From NCBI GenBank assembly GCA_000824805.1, contig CCNA01000004.1, forward strand, positions 269,875-333,874: 64,000 nt of DNA, in the 5' to 3' direction. Made by a program: the position numbers and the translations under genes. Under the pieces are notes generated by a model. It worked only from the letters and a program-made list of their open reading frames with translations, was not told the DNA's origin and did no database searches. The stretch comes from Mesorhizobium sp. SOD10 (GTDB taxonomy: Bacteria; Pseudomonadota; Alphaproteobacteria; Rhizobiales; Rhizobiaceae). Shown one piece after another: positions 37,247 through 46,096 of the stretch (positions are counted from its first letter, which is position 1; each line of letters opens with the position of its first letter).

Positions 37247-37690
37247 ATGAAATCGAAACTCGTCGCCGAGACCTCCGGACAAAGAATATTCGTAGTCGTG
37301 CTCGATCCGGGCGAGGAAGCCTTCGCGTCCCTTACCGCTTTCGCCGGTCGGAACGGACTTACCGGCGCCTCGCTGACGGCCATCGGCGCGTTCGAGAGGG
37401 CGACGGTCGGCTGGTTCGATTTCGACTCGAAATCGTACCGGAAAATTCCCGTGGACGAGCAGTGTGAGGTGCTGAGCGCCATCGGCGACCTCGCCGTCGA
37501 CGACAGCGGCAGACCAAGCCTGCATCTCCATGCCGTGCTCGGACTGAGCGACGGATCGACCCGGGGTGGACATCTGCTCGAAGGCATCGTCCAGCCGACA
37601 CTCGAAATCACCGTGACGGAAGCGCCCGTCCATTTGCGGCGCACGAAACGACCCGAACTCGGTATCGCCCTGATCGATCTCGACGCCTAA
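37247..37690 (+). CDS. PPC/DUF296 domain protein
   Basis: The 147-residue protein consists of one PPC (DUF296) domain: VVLDPGEEAFASLTAFAGRN, GASLTAIGAFERATVGWFD, and LHLHAVLGLSDGSTRGGHL with the conserved His and Gly residues. In plants this domain occurs in AT-hook proteins. Stand-alone bacterial forms are trimers of unknown role, sometimes called DNA-binding without proof. It ends 8 nt from the convergent hydrolase gene. Confidence 0.88.
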   Translation: MKSKLVAETSGQRIFVVVLDPGEEAFASLTAFAGRNGLTGASLTAIGAFERATVGWFDFDSKSYRKIPVDEQCEVLSAIGDLAVDDSGRPSLHLHAVLGLSDGSTRGGHLLEGIVQPTLEITVTEAPVHLRRTKRPELGIALIDLDA

Positions 37691-37698
37691 GCCGTCCG

Positions 37699-38307
37699 TC
37701 AATTCCAGGCGGAAAGAACGGTCTCCATCTCGACCGTCTCCACCTGCTGGGCAAAGCGCTGGTGATAGACGGTCATCAGCGCATCATGCGTGGCATCGGA
37801 AGAGCTGCAAAGCGCGTCGGTGACGAGCACGACGCGGTAGCCGATGTCGATCGCTCCCAGCACGGTGGCAAGCACGCACACATCGGTCTCTCCGCCGGTG
37901 ACGATAACCGTGTCGATCTGGCGAGCGGCAAGCACAGTCTGCAACCTGCCTTCCGGCCAGGGCGAATAGACATGCTTGTCGATCACCTCGGCCGGCGGAC
38001 AAAATGGCGACAGCTGCGGCAGCAACTCGATCATACCTGCACCGACATTCTCGATCGTCATCGATGCCCAGCGCTCGTAGTATCGCTTCCAGGTGCCAGC
38101 ACCCTGCCCCGGCCTCGACGCCGGTATGAAGCGCGTGAAAATCGTCTGCCCGGCCTTTCTCTCCACGAGATTCACAATTTTCGGAAGGACCCTCGTAATC
38201 CAGGGCGTCGCCCATTCCGATGGCTCGGCAAACAGCCTCTGCATGTCGACACAGAGGTGGACGCAGCGGTCGCCAAGAGGACCGTAGGTCAAGCCAGGAA
38301 CTGACAT
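37699..38307 (-). CDS. Cysteine hydrolase, isochorismatase family
   Basis: The 202-residue protein has the catalytic triad layout of isochorismatase-like hydrolases: Asp in CVDMQRLFAEPS, a Lys near IDKHVYSPW, and Cys in TGGETDVCVLATVLGAIDIG. Members hydrolyse amides such as nicotinamide or biuret-like compounds, or isochorismate. The substrate is not evident. ATG 38307 gives the normal start; the longer frame is unsupported. A stress promoter lies about 114 nt upstream, reaching almost to the divergent GFA gene. Confidence 0.88.
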   Translation of the reverse strand: MSVPGLTYGPLGDRCVHLCVDMQRLFAEPSEWATPWITRVLPKIVNLVERKAGQTIFTRFIPASRPGQGAGTWKRYYERWASMTIENVGAGMIELLPQLSPFCPPAEVIDKHVYSPWPEGRLQTVLAARQIDTVIVTGGETDVCVLATVLGAIDIGYRVVLVTDALCSSSDATHDALMTVYHQRFAQQVETVEMETVLSAWN

Positions 38308-38420
38308 CGCAACACCGCGAAGGCTGGGCTCCCGACCCGGCGGGCCGGGGCAGATCGGAAAGGTTTGGAACGGGCAACGTGGTATTTCAGGCGCAAGCTT
38401 GGATCCTCGGACTGCGGACC

Positions 38421-38445
38421 AACGCGTTGCTTCGACAGCCGTTCC
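38421..38445 (-). promoter_or_regulatory. EcfG-type stress promoter for the cysteine hydrolase
   Basis: GGAAC-N17-GTT (preceded by C, so also CGTT) read leftward, 114 nt upstream of the ATG at 38307. Confidence 0.72.
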
Positions 38446-38481
38446 GCCGAAACACATCTGCCCCCGACGCGTTCAAGGTGG

Positions 38482-38913
38482 ATGGAAACATCCGTAAGCT
38501 TCGCCCAAGTTGCTCCCGTCGAACGAACGGGAGGATGCCTCTGCGGTAAGGTCCGTTATCGCGTCAGCGGCGATCCGCGCGTTCACTATTGCCATTGCGA
38601 CATGTGCCGCCGAGCCACCGGCAGCGCCTTTGCGGTGCTCGCCTGGGTGCCTTGCGCAAGCCTCTCCTGGCTTGATGAAGCGCCTGCCAGCCGCCGGTCC
38701 TCGCCCATTGCCAGGCGAGGTTTCTGTCGGGACTGCGGTTCTCCGCTGACCCTTTCCTACGATGCCGCCCAGGACGAGATCGCGCTGCATGTCGGAAGTT
38801 TCGACGATCCGGCGGAGCTTCCGCCTCGATACAACTACGGATCATCGCAGCGCCTCGGCTGGATCTGCTGCGGCCTCGACCTGCCCCATCACGATACGGA
38901 AGAACGATGGTAG
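38482..38913 (+). CDS. GFA-family zinc-binding protein
   Basis: The 143-residue protein carries the GFA (Gfa/CENP-V) zinc pattern: GGCLCGKVRYRVSG, HYCHCDMCRRATGSAF and FCRDCGSPLT. The family is named after a glutathione-dependent formaldehyde-activating enzyme, but most members have unknown substrates. Its stop overlaps the DNA ligase start by 7 nt, so they form one transcript. No strict stress promoter was found directly upstream. Confidence 0.88.
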   Translation: METSVSFAQVAPVERTGGCLCGKVRYRVSGDPRVHYCHCDMCRRATGSAFAVLAWVPCASLSWLDEAPASRRSSPIARRGFCRDCGSPLTLSYDAAQDEIALHVGSFDDPAELPPRYNYGSSQRLGWICCGLDLPHHDTEERW

Positions 38914-39920
38914 CGGCTTCGAGCAAAGGGTTTCCGCTGCCTCCCGGCACACCGCCGATGGAAGCGCACACCGCCGACGTGCTGCCGGAAGAGAAAGACG
39001 CCTGGCAGTACGAGCCAAAATGGGATGGATTTCGATGCCTTGCCTTCAAAGGAAGCGAGGTAGTCGAACTGCGGGCGAAATCCGGCAAGCCTCTCGGCCG
39101 CTATTTTCCGGAACTGACCGCAATGTTGCGCGGCCTGAGTGCAAAGGATTTCGTTGTCGACGGGGAGATCGTGATCGAAATCGGCGGCAACGCCTCCTTC
39201 GACGCGCTGCAGATGCGGCTGCACCCGGCAGAGAGCCGTATCCGCAAGCTGAGCATGGAGACGCCGGCCCGGCTGATCCTGTTCGACATGCTGGTCGCGC
39301 CGGGCGGCAAGATTATGCTCGAAAGACCCTTGGCCGATCGGCGCGACGCTTTGGAGGCCTTTCTGTCCAAGGCACTGAATGCCGCACTCCGTCTGTCGCC
39401 ATTCACCACCAATATCGCCACAGCCAGGCAATGGCTGCAAGGCGCCGGCCATGGCTCGACCGATGGCGTCGTCGCCAAGAGGCTCGACGAACCATATCGG
39501 CCAGGCGAGCGTGCCATGATCAAGGTCAAACGGCTGCGCACGGCCGACTGCGTGGTCGGCGGCTTCCGCTATCTGAACGGCAGACGGCAGGTCGGGTCGC
39601 TGCTGCTCGGCCTCTATAACGACCAAGGGCAGCTCGATCATGTCGGCTTCACATCGACCATTGCCAATGACGACCGCGCTGAGCTGACGAGCAAGCTCGA
39701 GGCGTTGCGCGGTGGGCCCGGCTTCACCGGCAAGGCGCCCGGCGGGCCGAGTCGCTGGAGCACCGAACGCAGCGGTGAATGGGAGCCGATAAAGCCGGAA
39801 CTGGTGGTCGAAGTTCGTTTCGACCACGTCACCGGCGACCGCTTCCGGCATGGCACCAGGCTCTTGCGCTGGCGGCCTGACAAAGCGCCGCGCCAGTGCA
39901 CGTTCGAGCAGATCGAATAG
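38907..39920 (+). CDS. ATP-dependent DNA ligase, LigD ligase-domain/LigC type
   Basis: The 337-residue protein has the nucleotidyl-transferase motif EPKWDGFR with the AMP-accepting Lys38, then VVDGEIV, DGVVAKRLDEPYRPG and KVKRLRTADCVVGG (motifs III-V). A C-terminal OB domain is present. It lacks the polymerase and nuclease domains of full LigD. Such stand-alone ligases serve Ku-dependent end joining or base-excision repair; no Ku gene is adjacent. It is coupled to the GFA gene and ends 32 nt from a convergent oxidoreductase gene. Confidence 0.9.
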   Translation: MVAASSKGFPLPPGTPPMEAHTADVLPEEKDAWQYEPKWDGFRCLAFKGSEVVELRAKSGKPLGRYFPELTAMLRGLSAKDFVVDGEIVIEIGGNASFDALQMRLHPAESRIRKLSMETPARLILFDMLVAPGGKIMLERPLADRRDALEAFLSKALNAALRLSPFTTNIATARQWLQGAGHGSTDGVVAKRLDEPYRPGERAMIKVKRLRTADCVVGGFRYLNGRRQVGSLLLGLYNDQGQLDHVGFTSTIANDDRAELTSKLEALRGGPGFTGKAPGGPSRWSTERSGEWEPIKPELVVEVRFDHVTGDRFRHGTRLLRWRPDKAPRQCTFEQIE

Positions 39921-39952
39921 AGCGACCGCTGGCGACTTTAAGACCTGGAGGA

Positions 39953-41164
39953 TTAATTCTTGAACGCGAACAGACTTGCGTCCGCGTCCTCCTTGCCGGC
40001 GATGGAAGCCGAGACGATCTCGGACGCGATCTGTGAAAAAGTGATCCCGTTTCCGCCATAACCCATCACCGCATGCACCCGGGGGTGTCCTGGCACGCTG
40101 CCGATGATCGGCAGTCCGGTACCGGTGGCGCCGAACGAACCGCTCCAGGCGAACTCAGCCGCCGCGTCGAGTTGCGGGAAAATTTCCCCGAGTTTTTCCT
40201 CAAGGCGGTCCGTCTTTTGAGCGATCAGGGCGTCGCGCCGTTCCTCGTCGGTGAACTTCTCGTCTTCGCCGCCGCATATGACGCGGCCGTCGGACGTCGC
40301 CCTGATGTAGAGATAGGGATCGGAAGCCTCCCAGATCAGGGCGGTGAGCGGCCAAAGTTTTTTGGGCTGCGGCCGTGTTGCGATCGCCCATGTCGAGATG
40401 ATGCGATGGTCCATTCTCGGCACGATATCGAGCAGTTCGTATCCGGTCGTGAGAACGAGATGGCGAGCCTTGATTGCTGGGCCATCTCGGGTCGACACCG
40501 TCACGCCGACGCGATTGTCGTCGATAGCAATCGCCTCCGCCGGCGCATAGAAACGCGCCTTCCGCTCCAGCGCTCTCCTGAGCAGTCCGGACGTCAGTTT
40601 GCGCGGATCGAGCGCCAGATTGCCGTGGCTTAGAATCGCTGCGGTGCGGTCTATCCCGAACTCTTCTTTCATTTTTTTGCGTGTCAGGAGAGACGCTCCA
40701 ATGCCCGCCTCGTGGCGCGCTTCCGCCTCGCGTCGCAGGTCCGACGCATCGAGCCGATTGCCGGCCAGATAAAGCGACGGTGTATCCGCCGACCGGCAGC
40801 GGATATCGAGTCCGGTGATGCGTTCGCGCAGGTTGAGCAGCGACAGCCGCGAGCGCCGCCAGGCCTGTCGAGCGGCATCGCCCCCGATCATCCTGCACAG
40901 ACTGATGAGCGGCTGATCGATTTCGAACTGGACCAGCGCCGTCGTGGCTGCCGTTGACCCTTTCAGCGGTCCGCGCCTGTCGATGCAAATCACGGAATGG
41001 CCATCGCGGGTCAGCGCCTCGGCCATCGTCGCGCCGCTGATCCCCATGCCGACGATCAGGACATCCGTCTTTGCATCTCGGGTCAGGCGACCCGCCGGCA
41101 CTGCGGCTGAGCGATAGGCGCACCAGACGGGTGTGCCGCCTGTGAGATCGAGCTTGCGGGGCAT
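39953..41164 (-). CDS. FAD-dependent oxidoreductase, DAO family
   Basis: The 403-residue protein has the FAD-binding stretch VLIVGMGISGATMAEAL, the DRRGPLKGSTAATTALVQFE region of the glycine-oxidase/DAO superfamily, and the late GTGLPIIGSVPGHPRVHAVM, then GYGGNG. It probably oxidises an amino acid or amine. The ATG at 41164 fits the family start. It diverges from the acidic-protein gene at 41303, and no strict stress promoter was found for it. Confidence 0.87.
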   Translation of the reverse strand: MPRKLDLTGGTPVWCAYRSAAVPAGRLTRDAKTDVLIVGMGISGATMAEALTRDGHSVICIDRRGPLKGSTAATTALVQFEIDQPLISLCRMIGGDAARQAWRRSRLSLLNLRERITGLDIRCRSADTPSLYLAGNRLDASDLRREAEARHEAGIGASLLTRKKMKEEFGIDRTAAILSHGNLALDPRKLTSGLLRRALERKARFYAPAEAIAIDDNRVGVTVSTRDGPAIKARHLVLTTGYELLDIVPRMDHRIISTWAIATRPQPKKLWPLTALIWEASDPYLYIRATSDGRVICGGEDEKFTDEERRDALIAQKTDRLEEKLGEIFPQLDAAAEFAWSGSFGATGTGLPIIGSVPGHPRVHAVMGYGGNGITFSQIASEIVSASIAGKEDADASLFAFKN

Positions 41165-41246
41165 GAAAGTTCCCGGTTCCGCACGATAAGTCGGAAAAGC
41201 ACCCTGCCGTTCTCGGGCTCCAACCATTCCGCAGCGGACAGGAAGC

Positions 41247-41271
41247 GGAACAACTCTTCCTGCGGAAGGTT
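41247..41271 (+). promoter_or_regulatory. EcfG-type stress promoter for the acidic 93-residue protein
   Basis: GGAAC-N17-GTT, 31 nt upstream of the ATG at 41303. Confidence 0.8.
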
Positions 41272-41302
41272 CTTCAGTCGAAACTCAGCATTGGAGAACG
41301 TC

Positions 41303-41584
41303 ATGGACCCGCGCGACAAACAGCGGCCTGCAAGGACCGAAGAAACCGAAGCGCCGACCATCGAGCAACAGGACTGGGATGCTCTGGAGGGTGGTAGAAT
41401 CCTGCCTGACAGCGTTGCCGTGAACGGTGACCCTCAGGATGATGCTGAAGCGGAAGGTAACCTTCCCGAAGAGGATGACGACAACCCCTTCCAGGGCAGC
41501 GACGAAGCGCTGCCTGACGACGAGGAGGAACGCGTCCTGTCCAAGGATCCTTCCAAGGAAGGCAGCCGGTTCGACGAAGTCTAA
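41303..41584 (+). CDS. Small acidic protein, probably disordered
   Basis: A 93-residue protein with many Asp and Glu residues (GNLPEEDDDNPFQGSDEALP, then DDEEERVL) and no hydrophobic core. The start at 41303 is chosen over 41291 because GGAGAACG lies about 6 nt before it. I recognise no named domain. It has its own stress promoter and ends 10 nt from the convergent phosphoesterase gene. Confidence 0.75.
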   Translation: MDPRDKQRPARTEETEAPTIEQQDWDALEGGRILPDSVAVNGDPQDDAEAEGNLPEEDDDNPFQGSDEALPDDEEERVLSKDPSKEGSRFDEV

Positions 41585-41594
41585 GGGCGATGGT

Positions 41595-42344
41595 TCAGAT
41601 TTCGAGCAGTGCGTAGGGCCGGCCCGTCGGCTTCGTGATGTGCATGGCGACGTTATAGACTTTGGCGCCGCCGGGGGTTTGGCCTTCAAAAGTGCCACGG
41701 TGAGCATGTCCATGCACGACGGCGCTCACCTTGAAGCGGTCGATCGTTTCCGCCAGCCGGGAAGAGCCGAGGAACGGAAAGATTTCCGGCGGCTCGCCGG
41801 CGACGGTTTCCACGATTGGCGCATAGTGAAGGACCACCAGCGTGCGCTTGGCGCGGACTTGCCGCATGGCATTCTCCAGCCGCATCGCTTCACTGACGCT
41901 CTCGGCCACCATGGTCTTGATTGCCGGCTCGCCGAAGGAGCCAAGCATTCTTGGCCCGAAGCCGCCGATAAAACCCTTAACGCCGACAAAGCCGACATCC
42001 ATCAGTTCCGTCGCCTGACCATCGAGGAGGTAGACACCGGCCTGACGGAGCGTCGCCGCGATCTGGTCAACGCAGCCGGACTCGTAGTCGTGATTGCCGA
42101 GCACGGCCACGACGGGGATCGAGCAGGCGCGCAGATCTTCGGCGAGAAGCTCAGCCTCCTTGGGCTTGCCCAAATTGGTGAGATCGCCGGTAAGCACAAG
42201 GATGTCGGCCTCGCGCGAAACCTCGCCGAACAGATCGCGGTAGGACGTCTGCGAATCCTCCTGAACATGCAGATCGCCCATGGCGGCGACTTTGAGCTTG
42301 CCGTTACCGTTCGCTTTGCGGCCTCCATTGCTTCGTTCAGCCAT
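41595..42344 (-). CDS. Calcineurin-like metallophosphoesterase
   Basis: The 249-residue protein has all the metal-binding blocks of the family in order: GDLHVQ, GDLTNLG, GNHDYES, LHYAP and HGHAHRG. It hydrolyses phosphate esters with a two-metal centre, possibly on a nucleotide or cyclic nucleotide. The start at 42344 overlaps the nucleotidyltransferase gene end by 8 nt, so the two are coupled and probably act in one process under the stress promoter at 43188. Confidence 0.9.
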   Translation of the reverse strand: MAERSNGGRKANGNGKLKVAAMGDLHVQEDSQTSYRDLFGEVSREADILVLTGDLTNLGKPKEAELLAEDLRACSIPVVAVLGNHDYESGCVDQIAATLRQAGVYLLDGQATELMDVGFVGVKGFIGGFGPRMLGSFGEPAIKTMVAESVSEAMRLENAMRQVRAKRTLVVLHYAPIVETVAGEPPEIFPFLGSSRLAETIDRFKVSAVVHGHAHRGTFEGQTPGGAKVYNVAMHITKPTGRPYALLEI

Positions 42345-43143
42345 CCCGGAATTCTCCAACGCCGCCGACGCCCGCAAAACCCCATTCCTTGACGTCGATC
42401 TCGTAGTCGACCTGCGACAGCAGCCGGCCGCGGCAGATCTTCATCTTCGGCGACGGCAGCCGCCGCTGTATGGCCAGCCGCTTGAGCAGATCGTCGAGCA
42501 GCCAGTCGGGGATAAGGTCGCGCTCGCTCGGATAGATCCAGCGGAAGTTGAGCAGCTGCATCAAAAGCACCTCCCAGTGGATGTCGAGGTAGGAAAGCAG
42601 CCTGTGCCAGTCGATCTGGTCGTGTACCTTGAGGATGGTGTGGGCGATGTCGGCGCCATCGTGACGACCCCTGTCCTGGATGAAGCATTTCGACCAGATG
42701 AGCTCCGTCGGTCCGATGATCCGGACACGGCTGCCGAGCAGCTCGACCTGGCGGGCATGCTCCAGCCATTGGTCCTCGACCTGCATGGTGCCGTTGGCTG
42801 ATGCAAAGATCACATCGAAGAAATACGGGCCTTCGAAGACCTTCCCCAACCAGCGATCATCCTCGATTTCGACGGCGTAGCCGATATCCTTGAAATGGGT
42901 GAGGATGCGCGGGCAATCGCCGGCCTTGCAGAAGATATCGAGGTCCTTCGTCTGGCGTACGACGCCGGTATAGGCGCTTACCGCATAGGTCCCGGCAACC
43001 AGGAAGGGAATGTCGGTGGCGGCGAGTTCGCGGATCGCGTTCGTGTAGAAGGCCTCCGCCTCGGCGCTCTTCAGCGTCGGCTCCGCCTTTGCGTCGATCA
43101 CCGGCAGCGTCGCCAGCACTCCCGGCAACTCGTCATTGGTCAT
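42337..43143 (-). CDS. Nucleotidyltransferase-fold protein
   Basis: The 268-residue protein has the polymerase-beta-like core: FLVAGTYAVSAYTGVVRQTK with DLDIFCK, where the two Asp bind metal, as in the AbiEii/MNT-like nucleotidyltransferases. The acceptor is unknown. The start at 43143 is preferred to 43176: the predicted stress-promoter transcription start lies near 43180, leaving no leader for the longer form. GGAGCAA precedes 43143. It is coupled to the metallophosphoesterase. Confidence 0.82.
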   Translation of the reverse strand: MTNDELPGVLATLPVIDAKAEPTLKSAEAEAFYTNAIRELAATDIPFLVAGTYAVSAYTGVVRQTKDLDIFCKAGDCPRILTHFKDIGYAVEIEDDRWLGKVFEGPYFFDVIFASANGTMQVEDQWLEHARQVELLGSRVRIIGPTELIWSKCFIQDRGRHDGADIAHTILKVHDQIDWHRLLSYLDIHWEVLLMQLLNFRWIYPSERDLIPDWLLDDLLKRLAIQRRLPSPKMKICRGRLLSQVDYEIDVKEWGFAGVGGVGEFRDG

Positions 43144-43187
43144 CAACCGTTGCTCCGGCCTTTGATCTTCATCCACCTGTTCCGGTA

Positions 43188-43212
43188 AACAGCGGTAGTG
43201 CGGCGTTGTTCC
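43188..43212 (-). promoter_or_regulatory. EcfG-type stress promoter for the nucleotidyltransferase-phosphoesterase pair
   Basis: GGAAC-N17-GTT read leftward; it also decides the downstream start at 43143. Confidence 0.8.
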
Positions 43213-43260
43213 GCGCTCGACGCCAGACTTCCATGACGAGCCTCGCCAGGACAGACGCGC

Positions 43261-43422
43261 TTAGTCCCCTTCCTCTCGATAGAGGCGTTCGACCGCTCGA
43301 TCGCTCTCGCGCCGCTCCGCCGGTCCTCGGCGGCGACGGGCAACGAGCACGTAGACGATCGCAAGCAGGAGAATGAGGGGACCGCCCGCCACGACGACGA
43401 GCCACAAATCGGTGCCGGACAT
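43261..43422 (-). CDS. Small single-helix membrane protein
   Basis: A 53-residue protein: MSGTDLWLVVVAGGPLILLL continues as one helix and ends at ARRRRGP, followed by a charged tail. It resembles the 53-residue protein at 32750-32911. AAGGAA precedes the ATG at 43422. It has its own stress promoter and diverges from the YdeP-family gene. Function unknown. Confidence 0.78.
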   Translation of the reverse strand: MSGTDLWLVVVAGGPLILLLAIVYVLVARRRRGPAERRESDRAVERLYREEGD

Positions 43423-43487
43423 TGGTCTTTCCTTCCCGCTCAAAGGTACCGCCCCGGCAACGAGGATGTTGCCCGGTTCCGTGGGCT

Positions 43488-43512
43488 AACCAGTGAAGGG
43501 TTCAAATGTTCC
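43488..43512 (-). promoter_or_regulatory. EcfG-type stress promoter for the small membrane protein at 43261
   Basis: GGAAC-N17-GTT read leftward, 66 nt upstream of the ATG at 43422. Confidence 0.8.
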
Positions 43513-43620
43513 GGCCGGCGCGCCATACAATCCGCGGGCCGCTGTCGACGGCTTGAGTGCGCTTGATCCGGTTAGGCAGATCATTCTCTCGAAAACCCCG
43601 CCGCCTCGCTCGCCGGCACT

Positions 43621-43645
43621 GGAACATAGCGGCGCCGGAAGGGTT
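43621..43645 (+). promoter_or_regulatory. EcfG-type stress promoter for the YdeP-family gene
   Basis: GGAAC-N17-GTT, 34 nt upstream of the ATG at 43679. Confidence 0.8.
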
Positions 43646-43678
43646 GGAAATCAAAGCGATAGCCAACCGAGCTCGACC

Positions 43679-45998
43679 ATGACCCCCTCTACCACCGACC
43701 ACATCGAAATTCGCGAATACAACCACCCGACCGGCGGGTGGGGTCCCTCAAATCGCTGATCCGCAATGCTCGTGCAGAAGGTCTGCTGACGTCCGGCATC
43801 TGGAGCACGTTGCTCAAGCAGAACAAGGCGGACGGCTATATGTGCGTCTCCTGCTCTTGGGCGAAGCCCGCCGAGCCCCGGCCATTCGAGTTCTGCGAGA
43901 ACGGCGCCAAGGCTACGATGTGGGACCAGACGAAGCGGCGCTGCTGCCCGGAGTTCTTCGCCGCGCATTCCGTCAACGAGCTGCTCGACTGGCCCGATCA
44001 CGATCTGGAAAAGCAGGGTCGGTTGCTTGATCCTATGCGCTATAACGAGGTCACCGACAAATATGAGCCGGTCTCGTGGGAGACCGCCTTCCGGGATATC
44101 GGCGAAGAGCTGAGGAAGCTCGATCCGAAATCGGTGGTGTTCTACACCTCGGGCCGCGCTTCGCTCGAGGCATCGTTCATGTATCAGCTTTTCGCGCGTA
44201 TCTACGGCTCGAGCAATCTGCCGGACTCTTCGAATATGTGCCACGAGTCGACCTCGGTCGGTCTGCCGGAGTCGATCGGCTCGCCGGTCGGCACCGTGCA
44301 ACTGGAGGACTTCAGCCGTTGCGACCTGATGTTCTTCTTCGGCCACAATACCGGCGTGACCGCGCCGCGATTGCTTCACCCGATCGAAGAGGCGCGCCAG
44401 CGCGGCATACCCGTCATTACCTTCAATCCGCTGCCGGAACGTGGCCTGAAGCGTTTCAAGAATCCGCAGAACCCGGTTGAAATGCTTTCGCCAGACGCCG
44501 GCACCAAAATGTCCAGCGACTTCTTCCAGATCCGCGGCGGCGGCGACATCGCTGCCATGACCGGCATTGCGAAAGCCGTTCTCGCGCTCGACGACGCGGC
44601 GAGGCAGACCGGCGCGCCGCGCGTCCTCGACATGGCCTTCATCGAAGACACACGGATGGCTTCGACGCGTTCGAGGCCTATCTACGCCGCACTGCTTGGG
44701 AAAAAATCGAGATGCGTTCGGGCATCGCGCGCGCCGATCTCGAGCATGTGGCGGATGTCTACAGCAAGGCTTCGGCGGTCATCGGCAATTACGGCATGGG
44801 CCTGACGCAGCACCGGCATGGGACCGAGAACGTCCACATGCTTTGCAACCTGCTGCTGATGCGCGGCAATATCGGCAAACCGGGCGCCGGCGTGTCCCCG
44901 CTTCGCGGCCACTCCAATGTTCAAGGCCAAAGAACCGTCGGCATCTCCGAAAAGCCCGAGCTGGTGCCGCTCGACAAGTTTGCCGAATTTTATCGCTTCG
45001 AACCGCCACGCGAGAAAGGGCGCGATACCGTCGAGACATGCGAAGGGGTGATCGACGGCTCGGTGAGGGCGTTCATTGGATTGGGCGGCAATTTCGTACG
45101 GGCCGTTCCGGAAACCGGGCTTGTCGAAGACGCCTGGCGGCACCTGAGATTGCATGTCCAGATCGCCACGAAGCTCAACCGCAGTCACCTGATACCGGGA
45201 GCCGTCACCTATTTGCTGCCTTGTCTTTCGCGCATCGAGACGGACCTGCAGGATACCGGCGAGCAGCATGTGTCCATGGAGGATTCCACGGCCTGCATCC
45301 ATGGCTCCTTCGGCTATCGACCCCCGGCCGGACCCAACCTGCTCTCCGAACCGAAGATCATCGCCGAGCTTGCCAAGGCTACGGTGCCTGGAAAGAGCTC
45401 GATCCCATGGGATGAGTGGGTTGCCGACTATTCCCGCGTGAGGGACGAAATCGAACGTTGCTTGCCCGCCCATTTCAAGGACTTCAACAAACGCTTCCTG
45501 GCGCCAGGCGGGTTTCATCGCGACATCAAGGCTTCGAAGCGTCTGTGGCAGCCCCCCAACAAGAAGGCCAACTTCAAGCCGCCGACGATGCTGGAAACGG
45601 ATCCGGACGTCGACGTCTCGCAATCGGACGTGCTGACGCTGATCACGGTTCGCTCCAATGACCAGTTCAACACCACCGTCTACGGCTATCGCGATCGCCT
45701 TCGCGGCATCTACGGAACGCGGATGGTGTTGCTCATGAACGAGCACGACATTGAACGGCTGGGACTCCACGACGGACAAGAGGTCGATCTGGAATCCGCG
45801 GCAGGCGACGGTGTCGAGCGCCGAGTGCACGGACTGCGCGTCACTCCCTATTCAATTCCACGCGGCGATTGCGCCGGCTATTATCCCGAGCTCAATCCGC
45901 TCATTCCGCTATGGCACCGGGCCGAAAAGGCACATGTGCCGGCGGCAAAGTCGGTGCCGGTCCGCGTGATGATCACCCCGTCGGCGCCATCCCGCTAG
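43679..45998 (+). pseudogene. FdhF/YdeP-family molybdopterin oxidoreductase, two frameshifts
   Basis: Three consecutive frames together encode about 770 residues of a YdeP-type protein, the bis-MGD oxidoreductase family linked to acid stress in E. coli. Frame 1 (from ATG 43679) reads EIREYNHPTGGWG and then fails. Frame 2 resumes with SLKSLIRNARAEGLLTSGIW and contains YMCVSCSWAKPAEPRPFEFC. Frame 3 resumes near 44650 with HTDGFDAFEAYLRRTAWEK and continues to the end. One base appears missing near 43741 (inside GGGG) and one near 44648. It is either a young pseudogene or has sequencing errors. The stress promoter is intact. Confidence 0.85.
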
Positions 45999-46047
45999 AG
46001 CATGATCCCGAAAAAATGGAACCGATTTTCGGAGAACGATCATGCTC
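45998..46047. repeat. Palindromic intergenic repeat of rhizobial type
   Basis: GAGCATGATC at the left is matched by GATCATGCTC at the right, with inner CCGAAAA and TTTTCGG also pairing, giving an interrupted hairpin of about 50 nt. This form of GAGCATGAT-CCGAAAA palindrome is scattered in rhizobial intergenic regions. It touches the stop of the YdeP gene and lies 50 nt from the end of the convergent sigma factor gene. Confidence 0.7.
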
Positions 46048-46096
46048 CAACAAAGGGTTGGACCGCCATGGCGATTCAACGGAACGCCATGGCGCT

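Noticed and set aside
38368..38400. GGAAC at 38367 as a stress promoter for the GFA-ligase pair
   Set aside because: No GTT lies 16-18 nt downstream, so it does not meet the pattern used for the other sites.
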